A DNA stretch of 64,000 bases from Megamonas hypermegale (GTDB taxonomy: Bacteria; Bacillota; Negativicutes; Selenomonadales; Selenomonadaceae): assembly GCA_002314325.1 (NCBI GenBank), contig DCFC01000010.1, forward strand, positions 77,558-141,557, given 5' to 3'. A model generated the notes under the pieces. That model did not search any database and was not told where the DNA came from. It saw only the letters and a list, made by a program, of their open reading frames with translations. Position numbers and translations under genes: made by a program. Of this stretch, positions 53,850 to 63,400 are shown piece by piece. Positions within the stretch are counted from its first letter, which is position 1. Every line of letters starts with the position of its first letter.

Positions 53850-54812
53850 TTAATATTCAAGCGTGTAGATATGACGGCCGCCCGGTTCGTTCGGTCCTTT
53901 GATTACTGCTTCAATATCTTCACGGCTGCGCTGCGTCATTTTGTCAATCGGCGGCAGAGTTCCGGCCGGATATTTTTCCAGAATGTCGTTGACGAGTTTT
54001 TCCAGATAATCGAGTGTGCGTTCAACGCCAGGACGGGCTTTTTCAGCGTCGGCGAGGCTGGCATCACCGATGACGCCTTCCGGCTGGGCGATACATTCCA
54101 TAGCGCAGGAGCCGAAAGCGTTATACCATTTGATAGGACCTACACCGCGTTCGGCGGAATTGTTGATGTGTCCAGGCGGGAGAAGCGGAGCGGCGCTCGT
54201 TTTAACGGCGTCTTCCTGTTTACAGAGTTCAGGGAACAGTGCAAGCGACCAGGACTGTTCAACTTCGTCGGCATGAATGAACGGAGTATCGTACGGACCG
54301 CCGTTTTCTTTCGTGTCGAGCTGTTCTTTGGCTGCGTTCCAGAAATGGCAGTATAAGATAATGCCCGGAACCTGCCATTTTTTACCGAATGTATGGATAG
54401 CGAGCGGAATTACGTAATCCTGTCCGTGACCGTTTACAACGATGATTTTGCGGAAGCCCGTGTTCCAGAAACCGGCAAATACGTAAGCGAGATAATCAGC
54501 CAGGATTTTTTCCGGTATCATGATAGTGCCCTTCTGACCGAGATGATGATACGGATGAGAGCCGTACCAGATTGGCTGAGCTACTGTACAGCCTGTAGCC
54601 ATAGCTACCTGTTCGCATAAGCGTGTATCGAGATACGTATCTTCACCGTACGGAGCGGACGGACCGTGATTTTCCGTAGAACCTACAGGGATTAAGATAA
54701 CGTCGTTCTTTTTAAGTCGTTCAGCAACTTCTTTATTAGTCATATTCTGGTAATAAATACCGTTTGCTGCTTCCATATTTCCGCCTTTTGCAGGGATTTG
54801 CCATTTTGACAT
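53850..54812 (-). CDS. Creatininase family hydrolase, candidate diketo-inositol hydrolase (IolN)
   Basis: 320-aa metal-dependent hydrolase of the creatininase superfamily. Metal-ligand motifs are in order: Glu47 and His49 in STENHGPSAPYGEDTYLD (Asp58 also), NGHGQ (127-131) and the late HADEVEQS (His180, Glu183). In T. maritima the ring-opening step after IolM is done by IolN, which I recall as a member of this superfamily. Position between the iolM-side genes and iolO makes this the natural candidate. It could also be an amidase such as a creatininase. ATG follows AAGGAGG. Confidence 0.7.
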   Translation of the reverse strand: MSKWQIPAKGGNMEAANGIYYQNMTNKEVAERLKKNDVILIPVGSTENHGPSAPYGEDTYLDTRLCEQVAMATGCTVAQPIWYGSHPYHHLGQKGTIMIPEKILADYLAYVFAGFWNTGFRKIIVVNGHGQDYVIPLAIHTFGKKWQVPGIILYCHFWNAAKEQLDTKENGGPYDTPFIHADEVEQSWSLALFPELCKQEDAVKTSAAPLLPPGHINNSAERGVGPIKWYNAFGSCAMECIAQPEGVIGDASLADAEKARPGVERTLDYLEKLVNDILEKYPAGTLPPIDKMTQRSREDIEAVIKGPNEPGGRHIYTLEY

Positions 54813-54897
54813 GATGAGTTCCTCCTTGATGAATAAAATTACGTTAGAAAAATATGATAAATAAAAATATTAAGATTATACAGAGAAAAAATGGTAT

Positions 54898-55710
54898 CTA
54901 TACGATGGATTTCAGGTATTCAATGGCGGCGTGTGCCGTTTTATAGCGGTTATTTCCCGGCAGACATTCAACAGATACGTATCCGTTGTAATTTATTTCT
55001 TGCAGTGTCTGCATGATTTCAGGGAAAGGAAGCTGCCCCGTTCCCGGATAAGAACGCGTATTGTCAGCTACATGGAAATAGCCGAGTCTGTCTTTGCAGT
55101 AGCGAATGGTTTCGAGCATGTCCGTTTCTTCGATGTTCATATGGAATGTGTCGAGGTGAACGTAGACGTTGTCGAGATACCACTGCTGGATAAAATCCAT
55201 TGTTTCCTTACCTGTCGTGAAAATATTTACTTCATAGCGGTTGATGACTTCTGCATGAATTTTGACATTGCGCTCTCCAGCATAGCTGGAAAGTGTATCA
55301 AGATTGGAGGCAAGCCGCTTCAGATATTTATCTCGGTTTTTGCCGACAGGAACATTTCCTTTCGTCCAGCCGAGCACGATGTCCGTATTGAGTTTTTCAG
55401 CCATATCGATATACTGATACATGCCGAGCATAGCGGCGTGCATGACGTACGGTCTGTCGTCGATAAGGCTGCATAAGCCTTCCGTGTTGAGCCGTCCTGT
55501 GATTACGGCCGAAATTTGAACGTTTTGTTCTGCCATGGTGTCTTTTACGGCGCCAAAGTCGATTTTTTCATCGGGGCGAGTGTGGATTTCAATAGCGTTG
55601 TAGCCGAGTTTTCCGGCGGCAATCAGGTTTTCTTTGATACTGCCGGTCAGTAAAATCGGAGCGGATAGCGGGGCTTCTTCCGCAGAAGATAGTGCGTATT
55701 TGAATGTCAA
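54898..55710 (-). CDS. iolO: 5-keto-L-gluconate epimerase (IolO-like)
   Basis: 270-aa xylose-isomerase-like TIM barrel of the IolO group. The blocks LGYNAIEI, EVINRYEVNIF, VHLDTFHMNIEE, YFHVADNTRSYPGTGQLPF and NYNGYVSVECLPG match, as I recall, the T. maritima TM0416 protein almost motif for motif. IolO converts 5-keto-L-gluconate to D-tagaturonate, the last step of the novel route. TTG 55710 is chosen because GGTGGGAAG lies before it and the family starts here. A GTG at 55722 is possible. It heads the iolO-iolN side of the cluster. Confidence 0.82.
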   Translation of the reverse strand: MTFKYALSSAEEAPLSAPILLTGSIKENLIAAGKLGYNAIEIHTRPDEKIDFGAVKDTMAEQNVQISAVITGRLNTEGLCSLIDDRPYVMHAAMLGMYQYIDMAEKLNTDIVLGWTKGNVPVGKNRDKYLKRLASNLDTLSSYAGERNVKIHAEVINRYEVNIFTTGKETMDFIQQWYLDNVYVHLDTFHMNIEETDMLETIRYCKDRLGYFHVADNTRSYPGTGQLPFPEIMQTLQEINYNGYVSVECLPGNNRYKTAHAAIEYLKSIV

Positions 55711-55949
55711 TATTCTTCCCACCTTTCACCGGAAATTTTTATAAAATGTTACTAAGTTGTTTAATTTAGTGCAAAATCGTACTATAATGATTGTAAGTTT
55801 AGTGATATTTAGTAACTGTTTTGGTTGGTTGCTGTTCTGTTTACAGTTATTATGATAATGTATTTATGGTTTTATTTTTAGTATATATTTTGGCAAAAAA
55901 ATAGGTGGATTTTTACTTTTTTCAATTATCGGAAAAATGAGGTGTGAAT
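55711..55949. promoter_or_regulatory. Divergent regulatory region iolO / araC-type regulator
   Basis: About 240 AT-rich bases. An inverted pair GTTACTAA (about 55749) / TTTAGTAAC (about 55811) encloses two TTTAGTG motifs and a plus-strand TATAAT (55784-55789). The layout fits an AraC-type operator between divergent genes. No experimental basis, and the exact sites are a guess. Confidence 0.4.
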
Positions 55950-56789
55950 GTGGAGAAAAAAGATCTTTATCATGAAAAAGTATCGCCATCAGAGCTTACA
56001 AAGGTGCGTTTCTGTACGTTTACGGACAGCGGCATCAATACGCCAAATCACTGGCATCGTTCCATTGAAATCAGATATATGCTCGAAGGCAGAATGGTTT
56101 GCTATATTGACGGTAATACATATGAGATGGAGCCGGGAAGGCTGCTTCTGGTAAATTCTAATGTAATTCATGCCGACAGGACGAAAGGAACTAGCCGGTA
56201 CATTCTGGTGCAGATACCCCTTGATTTTATAAGATTATTTATTCCGGAGATACAGCACATCCGTTTTATAATAAATGATGTGGAGGAACAATCGGATAAA
56301 TTGGAGCAGATAAAAAAGCTGCTGCTGGCGATGAAGAAACTCAATGACGAAAAAGAAAACGGCTATATTCTGAAGTTTAACAGCATGCTTTTTGAAGTAT
56401 TGTATCTTTTGTATACCGATTTCAGTGAGAAAGTCATGGATATGCAGCTGAAAAAACAGCAGAAGAATATCGAAAAAATGGATAGGATTTTGCAGTATAT
56501 AACGCAGAATTACAAACACGCCATTTCGCTGAAGGAGATTTCCGATGTGGTTTATTTCCGACCGGATTATTTCTGCCGCTTTTTTAAAAAATACATGGGC
56601 GTAACTTTTCTGGAATATCAGAATGAATTGCGCCTATCATATATCTATCAGGATATAATCAATACGAATAAGCCGATTTATGAAATTCTGGAACAGCACG
56701 GCTTTGTAAATTATCAGCTGTTTCGGCGCATGTTTAACAGGCGTTTCGGCACTACGCCGCTGAAAGTGAGAAAGAATATGGCCAAATAA
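55950..56789 (+). CDS. AraC family regulator, probable regulator of the inositol genes
   Basis: 279 aa. An N-terminal cupin-type sensor (about 30-110, with HWHRSIEIRYMLEGRMVCYI and MEPGRLLLVNSNVIHAD) is joined by a linker to a C-terminal double helix-turn-helix (about 180-275, with HAISLKEISDVVYFRPDYFC and GTTPLKVR). It is divergent from iolO, the usual position for a local activator. GTG 55950 is chosen over 55944 because GAGG lies seven bases before it. The effector is presumably an inositol or keto-inositol. Confidence 0.88.
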   Translation: MEKKDLYHEKVSPSELTKVRFCTFTDSGINTPNHWHRSIEIRYMLEGRMVCYIDGNTYEMEPGRLLLVNSNVIHADRTKGTSRYILVQIPLDFIRLFIPEIQHIRFIINDVEEQSDKLEQIKKLLLAMKKLNDEKENGYILKFNSMLFEVLYLLYTDFSEKVMDMQLKKQQKNIEKMDRILQYITQNYKHAISLKEISDVVYFRPDYFCRFFKKYMGVTFLEYQNELRLSYIYQDIINTNKPIYEILEQHGFVNYQLFRRMFNRRFGTTPLKVRKNMAK

Positions 56790-56790
56790 G

Positions 56791-56834
56791 AAAACAGGTT
56801 GCATTGCATAAAAATCAATGCAGCCTGTTTTTAT
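56791..56834. terminator. Convergent terminator araC-type gene / addA
   Basis: CAGGTTGCATTG / CAATGCAGCCTG stem, followed by TTTTTATTT on the plus strand and preceded by AAGAAAA, so it can work both ways. Confidence 0.85.
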
Positions 56835-59800
56835 TTATGGCATTTGCACGGCTTTTCCGCTGTGGAATAGATAGAGATATTTTTCTTTTATCGGTTTGTG
56901 CAGGATTTCAGCGGCGGCTTGTGCGTAGAGTTTTATCTGAACGGCGTATTTTTCGCGGACGATATCTTCAGGATTATTATCCGTCTTGTAATCGAGCAGT
57001 ACAAAGCCGTCATCTTCTTCAATCAACAGGTCGATAATCCCTTGCACAAAGATAGTATCGTTATCGTTTGCCTGCGTGTAGAGCAGTTTCTTAGCGTCTA
57101 TCATGCGGCTGAATGCAAGCTCACGCTGGACGGATTTAGCGCGGCGCAATCGTTCTATCACCGGTTTTGTATTGTTTGCAAGCGGATTGAAAAGAAAGTC
57201 GCGGATATTTTTGCGGTAGATTTTGTTTATATGTTCTTTGGCGATGATTTCTCTGTCGGCCATATTTTCCAGCTGATGCAGAATACCTTTATCGCTTAGG
57301 TCGCCGTAAAAGTCCAGATGCTGCATGACAGTGTGCAGGAGCGAGCCGTATTCGGTTGCGGTCATGGCAGTGTGTTTCTGGATAAATTGCGGGCGATGGA
57401 AGCTGAATTCTTCGTAGTAGCGCGTGGTGTATTCGTCCTCGCCGAGATTGAAGCGTTGCTTGATTTCCGTAACGGAGAGTTTCGCCGGAATAGTGAGCCC
57501 TTCTTGATGCGGATAAATCCAGCCGAGTCTGTTTTCAATCCATATTTTATTATCAGTCGGCGGTAGCGGCTGTAATTTTTTTACGGTATTTAGGATTTCA
57601 TCCGCTTGGTCATGTTCTGCCGGCTCTGTTAAATCGCTGATTTTATCAATGAAGGATATTTGCCAGGAAGAGCTGTCTTTTAACAGTGCTGCGGCTGTAT
57701 TATCGCTATTGCTGCGCAGCGGCAGACCGTCAGTGTGGCGGGCGAGAGCCGGGCCTATCCAGTCGAGATAGGAGCGGGCATTTGTAATGATGTGTTCCGG
57801 CAGAATGCGGTCGGAGGAGTTTGTCTGTTTGGCGCAGTAAGCGGCAAATTTGGTAAAATCGCGCACCGAGCCGGTCATAATCAGTTTTTCGCGGGCGCGC
57901 GTCATGGCAACGTACAGCACGCGCATTTCTTCTGCTTTGTTTTCGCGGATAATCTGCTGGGCGATGGCCTGGCGGGAGAGTGTCTGATAGCGCACGTGGT
58001 GGCGGGCGTCGTTTAAATACAGACCCAGCCCCAGTTTTTTGTGAAACAGCACGGGATTTTGTATATCGGTCAGATTAAACTGTTTGCCGATATCGGCGAG
58101 AATGACGACTGGAAATTCCAGCCCCTTGCTTTTATGAATACTCATAATGCGCACGACATTTTCACTTTCGCCGAGACTGCGGGCGACGGCGAGGTCGTTG
58201 CCGGTGTTTTGCATTTTCTGAATGAAACGCAGAAAGCGGAACAGTCCGCGGAAGGAAGTTTGTTCGTATCCGGCGGCGCGGTCGTACAGAGCACGCAGAT
58301 TGGCCTGGCGCACCATGCCTTCCGGCAGACCGCCGACGTAATCGTAATAGCCCGTTTCGTCCAGCAATAGCCAGATAAGTTCCGGCACGCTGTGACAGCG
58401 GGCGTAATTGCGCCATTTTTCCAGCTTGGCTAGAAAATGAGTGATTTTCTGTTTTAAACTTTGTTTCAGGCGGCTTTTTTCAGCAGCGGCAGCATTCAGC
58501 GCGCTGTACATATCGCCCTGCGGGCAGGCAAGACGGATACGTGCCAGCTGTTCGGCCGTCAGATTTACAATCGGCGAATACAAAACGGCGGTTAGCGGAA
58601 TATCCTGTTTCGGGTTGTCGACGATTTGAAGCAGCGACAGCATCAGGCGCACTTCCGTTTCCTGAAAATAGCCCGTTTCAATGCTGGCGTAGACGGGAAT
58701 GTCGGCATCGCGCAGTTTTTCCGTGAGAATTTTTGCTTTATCCTGTACGGAGCGCAGTAAAATGACGATATCGCGCCACTTTAGCGGCTGGTAATTTTTT
58801 TCCTGTTTGTCGAAAACGAGGTAATTGTCCTGCATTAGCTGTTTTAGGCGATTGACGATATAGGCGGCTTCTTTTTCAAATCCCTGCAAATCGTCCGTTT
58901 CATCGTTTGCAGCGGCAGCATTATTGTTTTCTTTGGCAAATAAGGCAATTTCTATCGGTGAGCGCAGGCTGCGGGCGTTTTCCGGGTAATCAAAGCCGCG
59001 GCGCAGCGCTTCTGCTTCGCCGTAGTCGAGTTCGCTCGCCTTGACCGTCATAATCTGGGAAAAAATGAAGTTCACACCGTCGAGGATTTCTTTGCGGCTG
59101 CGGAAATTCTGCGCCAGGTCAATGCGTTCGCAGTCTGTGCGCTTCGGATACGTATTGTATTTTGCTAAAAACAGTTCCGGTTCAGCCAGGCGGAATTTAT
59201 AAATACTCTGTTTAACGTCGCCGACGAAAAACAGATTGGGCGTATCGGATGAAGCGATTAATTTTAAAATGGCTTCCTGCACACCGTTGGTGTCCTGATA
59301 TTCATCGACCATGATTTCCTTGTATTTATGCTGAAGCGTGCGCGCCGTGTCGGTGGGAATTAGATTGTCGGCGGTAGAGTTTTTGTCGGCGAGGATTTTC
59401 AGCGTGAAATGTTCCAAATCGTTGAAATCGACAATGGTTTTTTCAGCTTTGGCGCGGGCAAAGGCGGCGGTGAAATCGAGTGTAATCCGGCAGAGCGTTG
59501 CCGCCTGTTTTTGCAGCTGCGGCATATCGGCAAGCGTTTCATCGAGCGGTTGGGCAAAATAATTGTCTTTTAAACCGGCGATGATTTTTTTCACGTCGTC
59601 GCGCATGGATTTAAAGCGTTCTTTCAGTTGTTCATCTGTGCCTTTCGGCGCACGCATTACGGAAAATTTTATTTCGTTTACGGCCGTATAAAGTTCAGTG
59701 AAATCAGTCTGTGCCAGACTCAGCAGATTGTCGATTAAATCGGTATCTTTGGCGATTGTTTTCAGACAGTAATCAAGATTGAGCTCAGCGGCTTCCTGCC

Positions 59801-60476
59801 GGATGATTTGCAGATTGTCTTGTGCCAGCTGTAGTTGATTTATGACGGTATCTTTTATAATCTGCAGCCAGGTGCAGTCCTTTGTATTTTCCGGCATAGT
59901 GAAATAATCCGGCAGAGATTGCAGCCATTTTTCGGGGAACGGCTGGCTTTGTGCGTATTCGTAGAGCTTTAGAATGATATCGTAGATACTGTCGTCGCCG
60001 CGTTCGTTGCCGTAGGTGTCGGTGAACTCCAGAAAATCGCCGTTATTATCGCTGTCGTATTTTGCTTCAAACAATTCATCCAGCACATCGAGTTTTAGAA
60101 GGTCGATTTCCTGCGGATTGGCCAGGCGGAACTTTGGGTCGAGCTCTATCTGGTGGAAATTCTGGCGGATGATATTCTGGCAGAATGAATGCAGTGTGGA
60201 GATAGAAGCGGCATTCAACAGAATGAGCTGGCGTTCCTTTTCCTTGTCAGGCAGTCTTTGGGCAATTGCCTGAGCTATGCGCTGGCGCATTTCGCCGGCG
60301 GCGGCATTGGTGAAGGTGACGACGAGAATTTCGTTGATGTCGCAGTCGCCGCTGATAATATGCTGTATGACGCGTTCCACCAGTACGGAGGTTTTGCCGG
60401 AACCGGCGGCAGCCGCGACGAGAATGTTTTTACCGCGAGTTTTTATGGCTCGTTCTTGCTGTTTGGACCAAGGCAT
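56835..60476 (-). CDS. addA: ATP-dependent helicase/nuclease subunit A
   Basis: 1213-aa UvrD-type 3'-5' helicase and nuclease subunit of AddAB, which processes double-strand ends for recombination. Walker A is AAAAGSGKTSVLVERV near the N-terminus, and motif II is VDEYQDTN. The C-terminal RecB-like nuclease motif is FVQGIIDLLIEEDDG..LLDYKTD with the catalytic Asp and Lys. Length is normal for the family. It overlaps the end of addB by 34 bp, so the two subunits are coupled. Confidence 0.95.
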   Translation of the reverse strand: MPWSKQQERAIKTRGKNILVAAAAGSGKTSVLVERVIQHIISGDCDINEILVVTFTNAAAGEMRQRIAQAIAQRLPDKEKERQLILLNAASISTLHSFCQNIIRQNFHQIELDPKFRLANPQEIDLLKLDVLDELFEAKYDSDNNGDFLEFTDTYGNERGDDSIYDIILKLYEYAQSQPFPEKWLQSLPDYFTMPENTKDCTWLQIIKDTVINQLQLAQDNLQIIRQEAAELNLDYCLKTIAKDTDLIDNLLSLAQTDFTELYTAVNEIKFSVMRAPKGTDEQLKERFKSMRDDVKKIIAGLKDNYFAQPLDETLADMPQLQKQAATLCRITLDFTAAFARAKAEKTIVDFNDLEHFTLKILADKNSTADNLIPTDTARTLQHKYKEIMVDEYQDTNGVQEAILKLIASSDTPNLFFVGDVKQSIYKFRLAEPELFLAKYNTYPKRTDCERIDLAQNFRSRKEILDGVNFIFSQIMTVKASELDYGEAEALRRGFDYPENARSLRSPIEIALFAKENNNAAAANDETDDLQGFEKEAAYIVNRLKQLMQDNYLVFDKQEKNYQPLKWRDIVILLRSVQDKAKILTEKLRDADIPVYASIETGYFQETEVRLMLSLLQIVDNPKQDIPLTAVLYSPIVNLTAEQLARIRLACPQGDMYSALNAAAAEKSRLKQSLKQKITHFLAKLEKWRNYARCHSVPELIWLLLDETGYYDYVGGLPEGMVRQANLRALYDRAAGYEQTSFRGLFRFLRFIQKMQNTGNDLAVARSLGESENVVRIMSIHKSKGLEFPVVILADIGKQFNLTDIQNPVLFHKKLGLGLYLNDARHHVRYQTLSRQAIAQQIIRENKAEEMRVLYVAMTRAREKLIMTGSVRDFTKFAAYCAKQTNSSDRILPEHIITNARSYLDWIGPALARHTDGLPLRSNSDNTAAALLKDSSSWQISFIDKISDLTEPAEHDQADEILNTVKKLQPLPPTDNKIWIENRLGWIYPHQEGLTIPAKLSVTEIKQRFNLGEDEYTTRYYEEFSFHRPQFIQKHTAMTATEYGSLLHTVMQHLDFYGDLSDKGILHQLENMADREIIAKEHINKIYRKNIRDFLFNPLANNTKPVIERLRRAKSVQRELAFSRMIDAKKLLYTQANDNDTIFVQGIIDLLIEEDDGFVLLDYKTDNNPEDIVREKYAVQIKLYAQAAAEILHKPIKEKYLYLFHSGKAVQMP

Positions 60477-63400
60477 GAAATCCCTTCTTTCTGGCGCAGT
60501 TTTTGCATAATCTGTTCTTCATCGGTATCGGTCAGTTCGTTATAGGCGTAGCCCGCAATCGTTCTGTCGAAGCGGCAGATGGAGATATACGGGCAGTAGG
60601 TGCATGCCGTTTCCGTCTTCGTCTTGTACGGGAAAATCGCCATTTCTCCCTGCAATATGCGTTTGCCGGCGTCTTTGAGCGTAGCTTCGATATGGTGCAA
60701 AAGCAGGTCAAATTCCTCTTGTGTTTTTACATAGGAGCGGCTCAGCGCGGAAATATCGTCCTGGTTTTTATTTAAACGGACTTTGATGAAATTCAAGGAA
60801 TCGTCGATTTTTTTGATGATTTCCGGGTCGGCAAGAACCCAGCCGGGCATTTTCAGCTTTTTGTCAATTTCCGTGCACAGCTGTTCGCCGGACAGTTTCG
60901 TTTTGCTGGTAATCAGCGGTGTTTTCAAAAAGCAGTACAGTATGCCTGCCGGAACGGCGTCGTTTTCGTTCAGAAGCGCGGCGGCGGTGTTTTTTGCGAC
61001 GAGCAGATACGTTAAAAGCTGCAGCCGCAGTCCGTAATAGACTTGTAATAAGTTGATAAAAGCATTGCCGGATTTATAGTCGATGACGAGATAGTAATTG
61101 TCCGCCGTATCAATGCGGTCAATCTGCCCCGTGATTTCTATCCTGTGTCCGTCATCGTCGCTGAATATAAGCGGCGGCATGGAACTGCCGAGTCCGAAAC
61201 TTTGTTCCAGTGCCCGCGGTTTGAACTGGCTGTGCTTGGCAAATTCAATCAGGCGGGTTAACGACAGTACGGAAAGCTCGCGGATACGTTCGAGCAGATG
61301 TTTGTAGCGGCTGGTGCTGAGCAGGATTTCATTTTGCAGTTTCGGTGCAATCGTACTGATGATTTTATCGCATATCTGTTCGCATTCATGCGGTGAGACG
61401 GACTGCCAGCTGCGGTTTTGTTCCGCCAGTATATTGCCGAACTGGTGCATGACAGCGTGGAGCAGAATTCCCAAATCGGGCGAGGCAAAGCGAATTTCTT
61501 GGCGTTCCTGCAAATTCAGTGCATAGTGGGCGAAATGCTTGAACGGGCAGTTGAAAAACTGTTCAAAGCGTGTCACGCTGCCTTTAAGCGTTTTATGCTT
61601 CGTATACAGTCGGGCGGCAAGAGCCGGCGGCAGGACTTCTTGCGGCGCATGGGCGAAGATGCCGGAAACGGCGGCATGAAGCGGTATGTTTTTTTGTTTA
61701 AGCAGATAGTTGTAAACATCGTACCAGAATTCATCCATATGGCCAGTTTCGCGCAGTTTGCGCAGCGCTGCGGTAAAATTGGTAAGACTGCGCCGCATGG
61801 TCGTCACCTGCAGAATATTGTCCTGCCGTATCGTTTCGAGCGGGATGGAGGTGAAACGGGCGCGGGGCAGGATTTGGCGCAGATTTGTTATTAAAATGGA
61901 TTTATTGAGACCGGCTCCTTCGTTGTCGGCAAGAGCATACGACACCCACAGATAATCGGTGGCAAGGCTGAAGCCTTTGTAGAGCAGATACCGTTCGGCA
62001 AAATTGTCCTCGCTGACGCCGCCGGAGATATTGAGCCCCTGACTTGCCAGGACAAGACGCTCAGCATCCGTTAAAAGCCCTTCCGTTTTAGCGCGGCGCG
62101 GTATGATTTTTTCATTGGCACCGAGAATGTAGATGGCTTTCTTGTTGTTCAGCGTATTATGTTCAAACGGAGCAATCGTTACATAATCGTAGCCGGGCGG
62201 AATGAGGGATATTTTTATGCTGTCCAGTCCGTCGTTTATGAGCTGTTCGTAATTTTGCGCCGAAATATAGTCACTGCCGCAGGTTTGCACCATCTGGTCG
62301 AACAGTTCGATTATGCTGTTCCAGATTTGCTGATGTTCTTTGGCGAGAGCTCTGTCCGTTTCTTCCTGCGTCTGCCACTGCATGAGTTTTTCGGGAACCT
62401 GCATCTGTACGAGAAAATCATAGAGTGCCTGTGTATAATCTTCAACCGTTTGGGCATTTTGCACCTGTTCACGGAAAATTTTAAGCGGTGCAGTCAACAG
62501 GCGGCGCGTATTGTTGACGGCGGAGAGATTTTGCTTTTCCTCTTCATCCGGCACCATAGAGTCAATCTGGCGGTTGCGGGAATACTGCCAGTCATTTTCT
62601 GATAGCCAGCGGGACGCGCCGCGGATGCCGAAAGACAGCACGTAATTTTCCAGCGCGTCGATTTCCGAGCGGGAGGCAGCGAAAAAATCCGTTTTAAAAG
62701 CGCGGAACAGCGGTTCATACTGCCAGGTGCGCACGGCTTCAAGACTGGAACGGATTAATTCCGCCAGCGGATGATGGGAGGACTGGCGCTTGGTATCGCT
62801 GAAATACGGAATTTCATAATCGGTGAGGACTGCTTCGAGCAGATTGCCGTATTCATCTTCCGCGCGCAGCAGAATACCGATTTCATGATGGCGGTAGTTC
62901 TCATCGCGGCACAGCCGCAGAATATCAGAAGCGACAGCTTCGCATTCTAGACGGCGGTTGGCCGTTTCCACAAGGGAAAGACCGCCTGCATAGTCAGCGC
63001 TTTGCAGGGGAAATTTAAATAAATGCTGTTCGATAAACGCCAAATCTTTTTGTTTATGGCGGCGGTTTTCGCTTAAAATGGTCGTCTTTACGGGAATATC
63101 CAGTTTACAGGCGATTTTGCCCGCTTGCTGATAGATGAGATACTGGCGGTGAAACAGTGCCGCCTGCGCTTCGTGTTCAACAGCATTCAAATTGTCGATA
63201 CAGATAGTAAGATGAATATCTTTGGCCAGTTTAAAAAGTTTTTCCAGAATTAAATAATGCTGCGGATTGAATGCGTCGAACCCGTCAATCCATATCTCGG
63301 AATTTTTCAGCCACGTGCATTCATCCAGCTTGGCAATGGCAAGGCTCAGAATATCTTCCGTATCATGGTAGCGTCCTTGCGTCTGGGTATTGAGCCCTTC

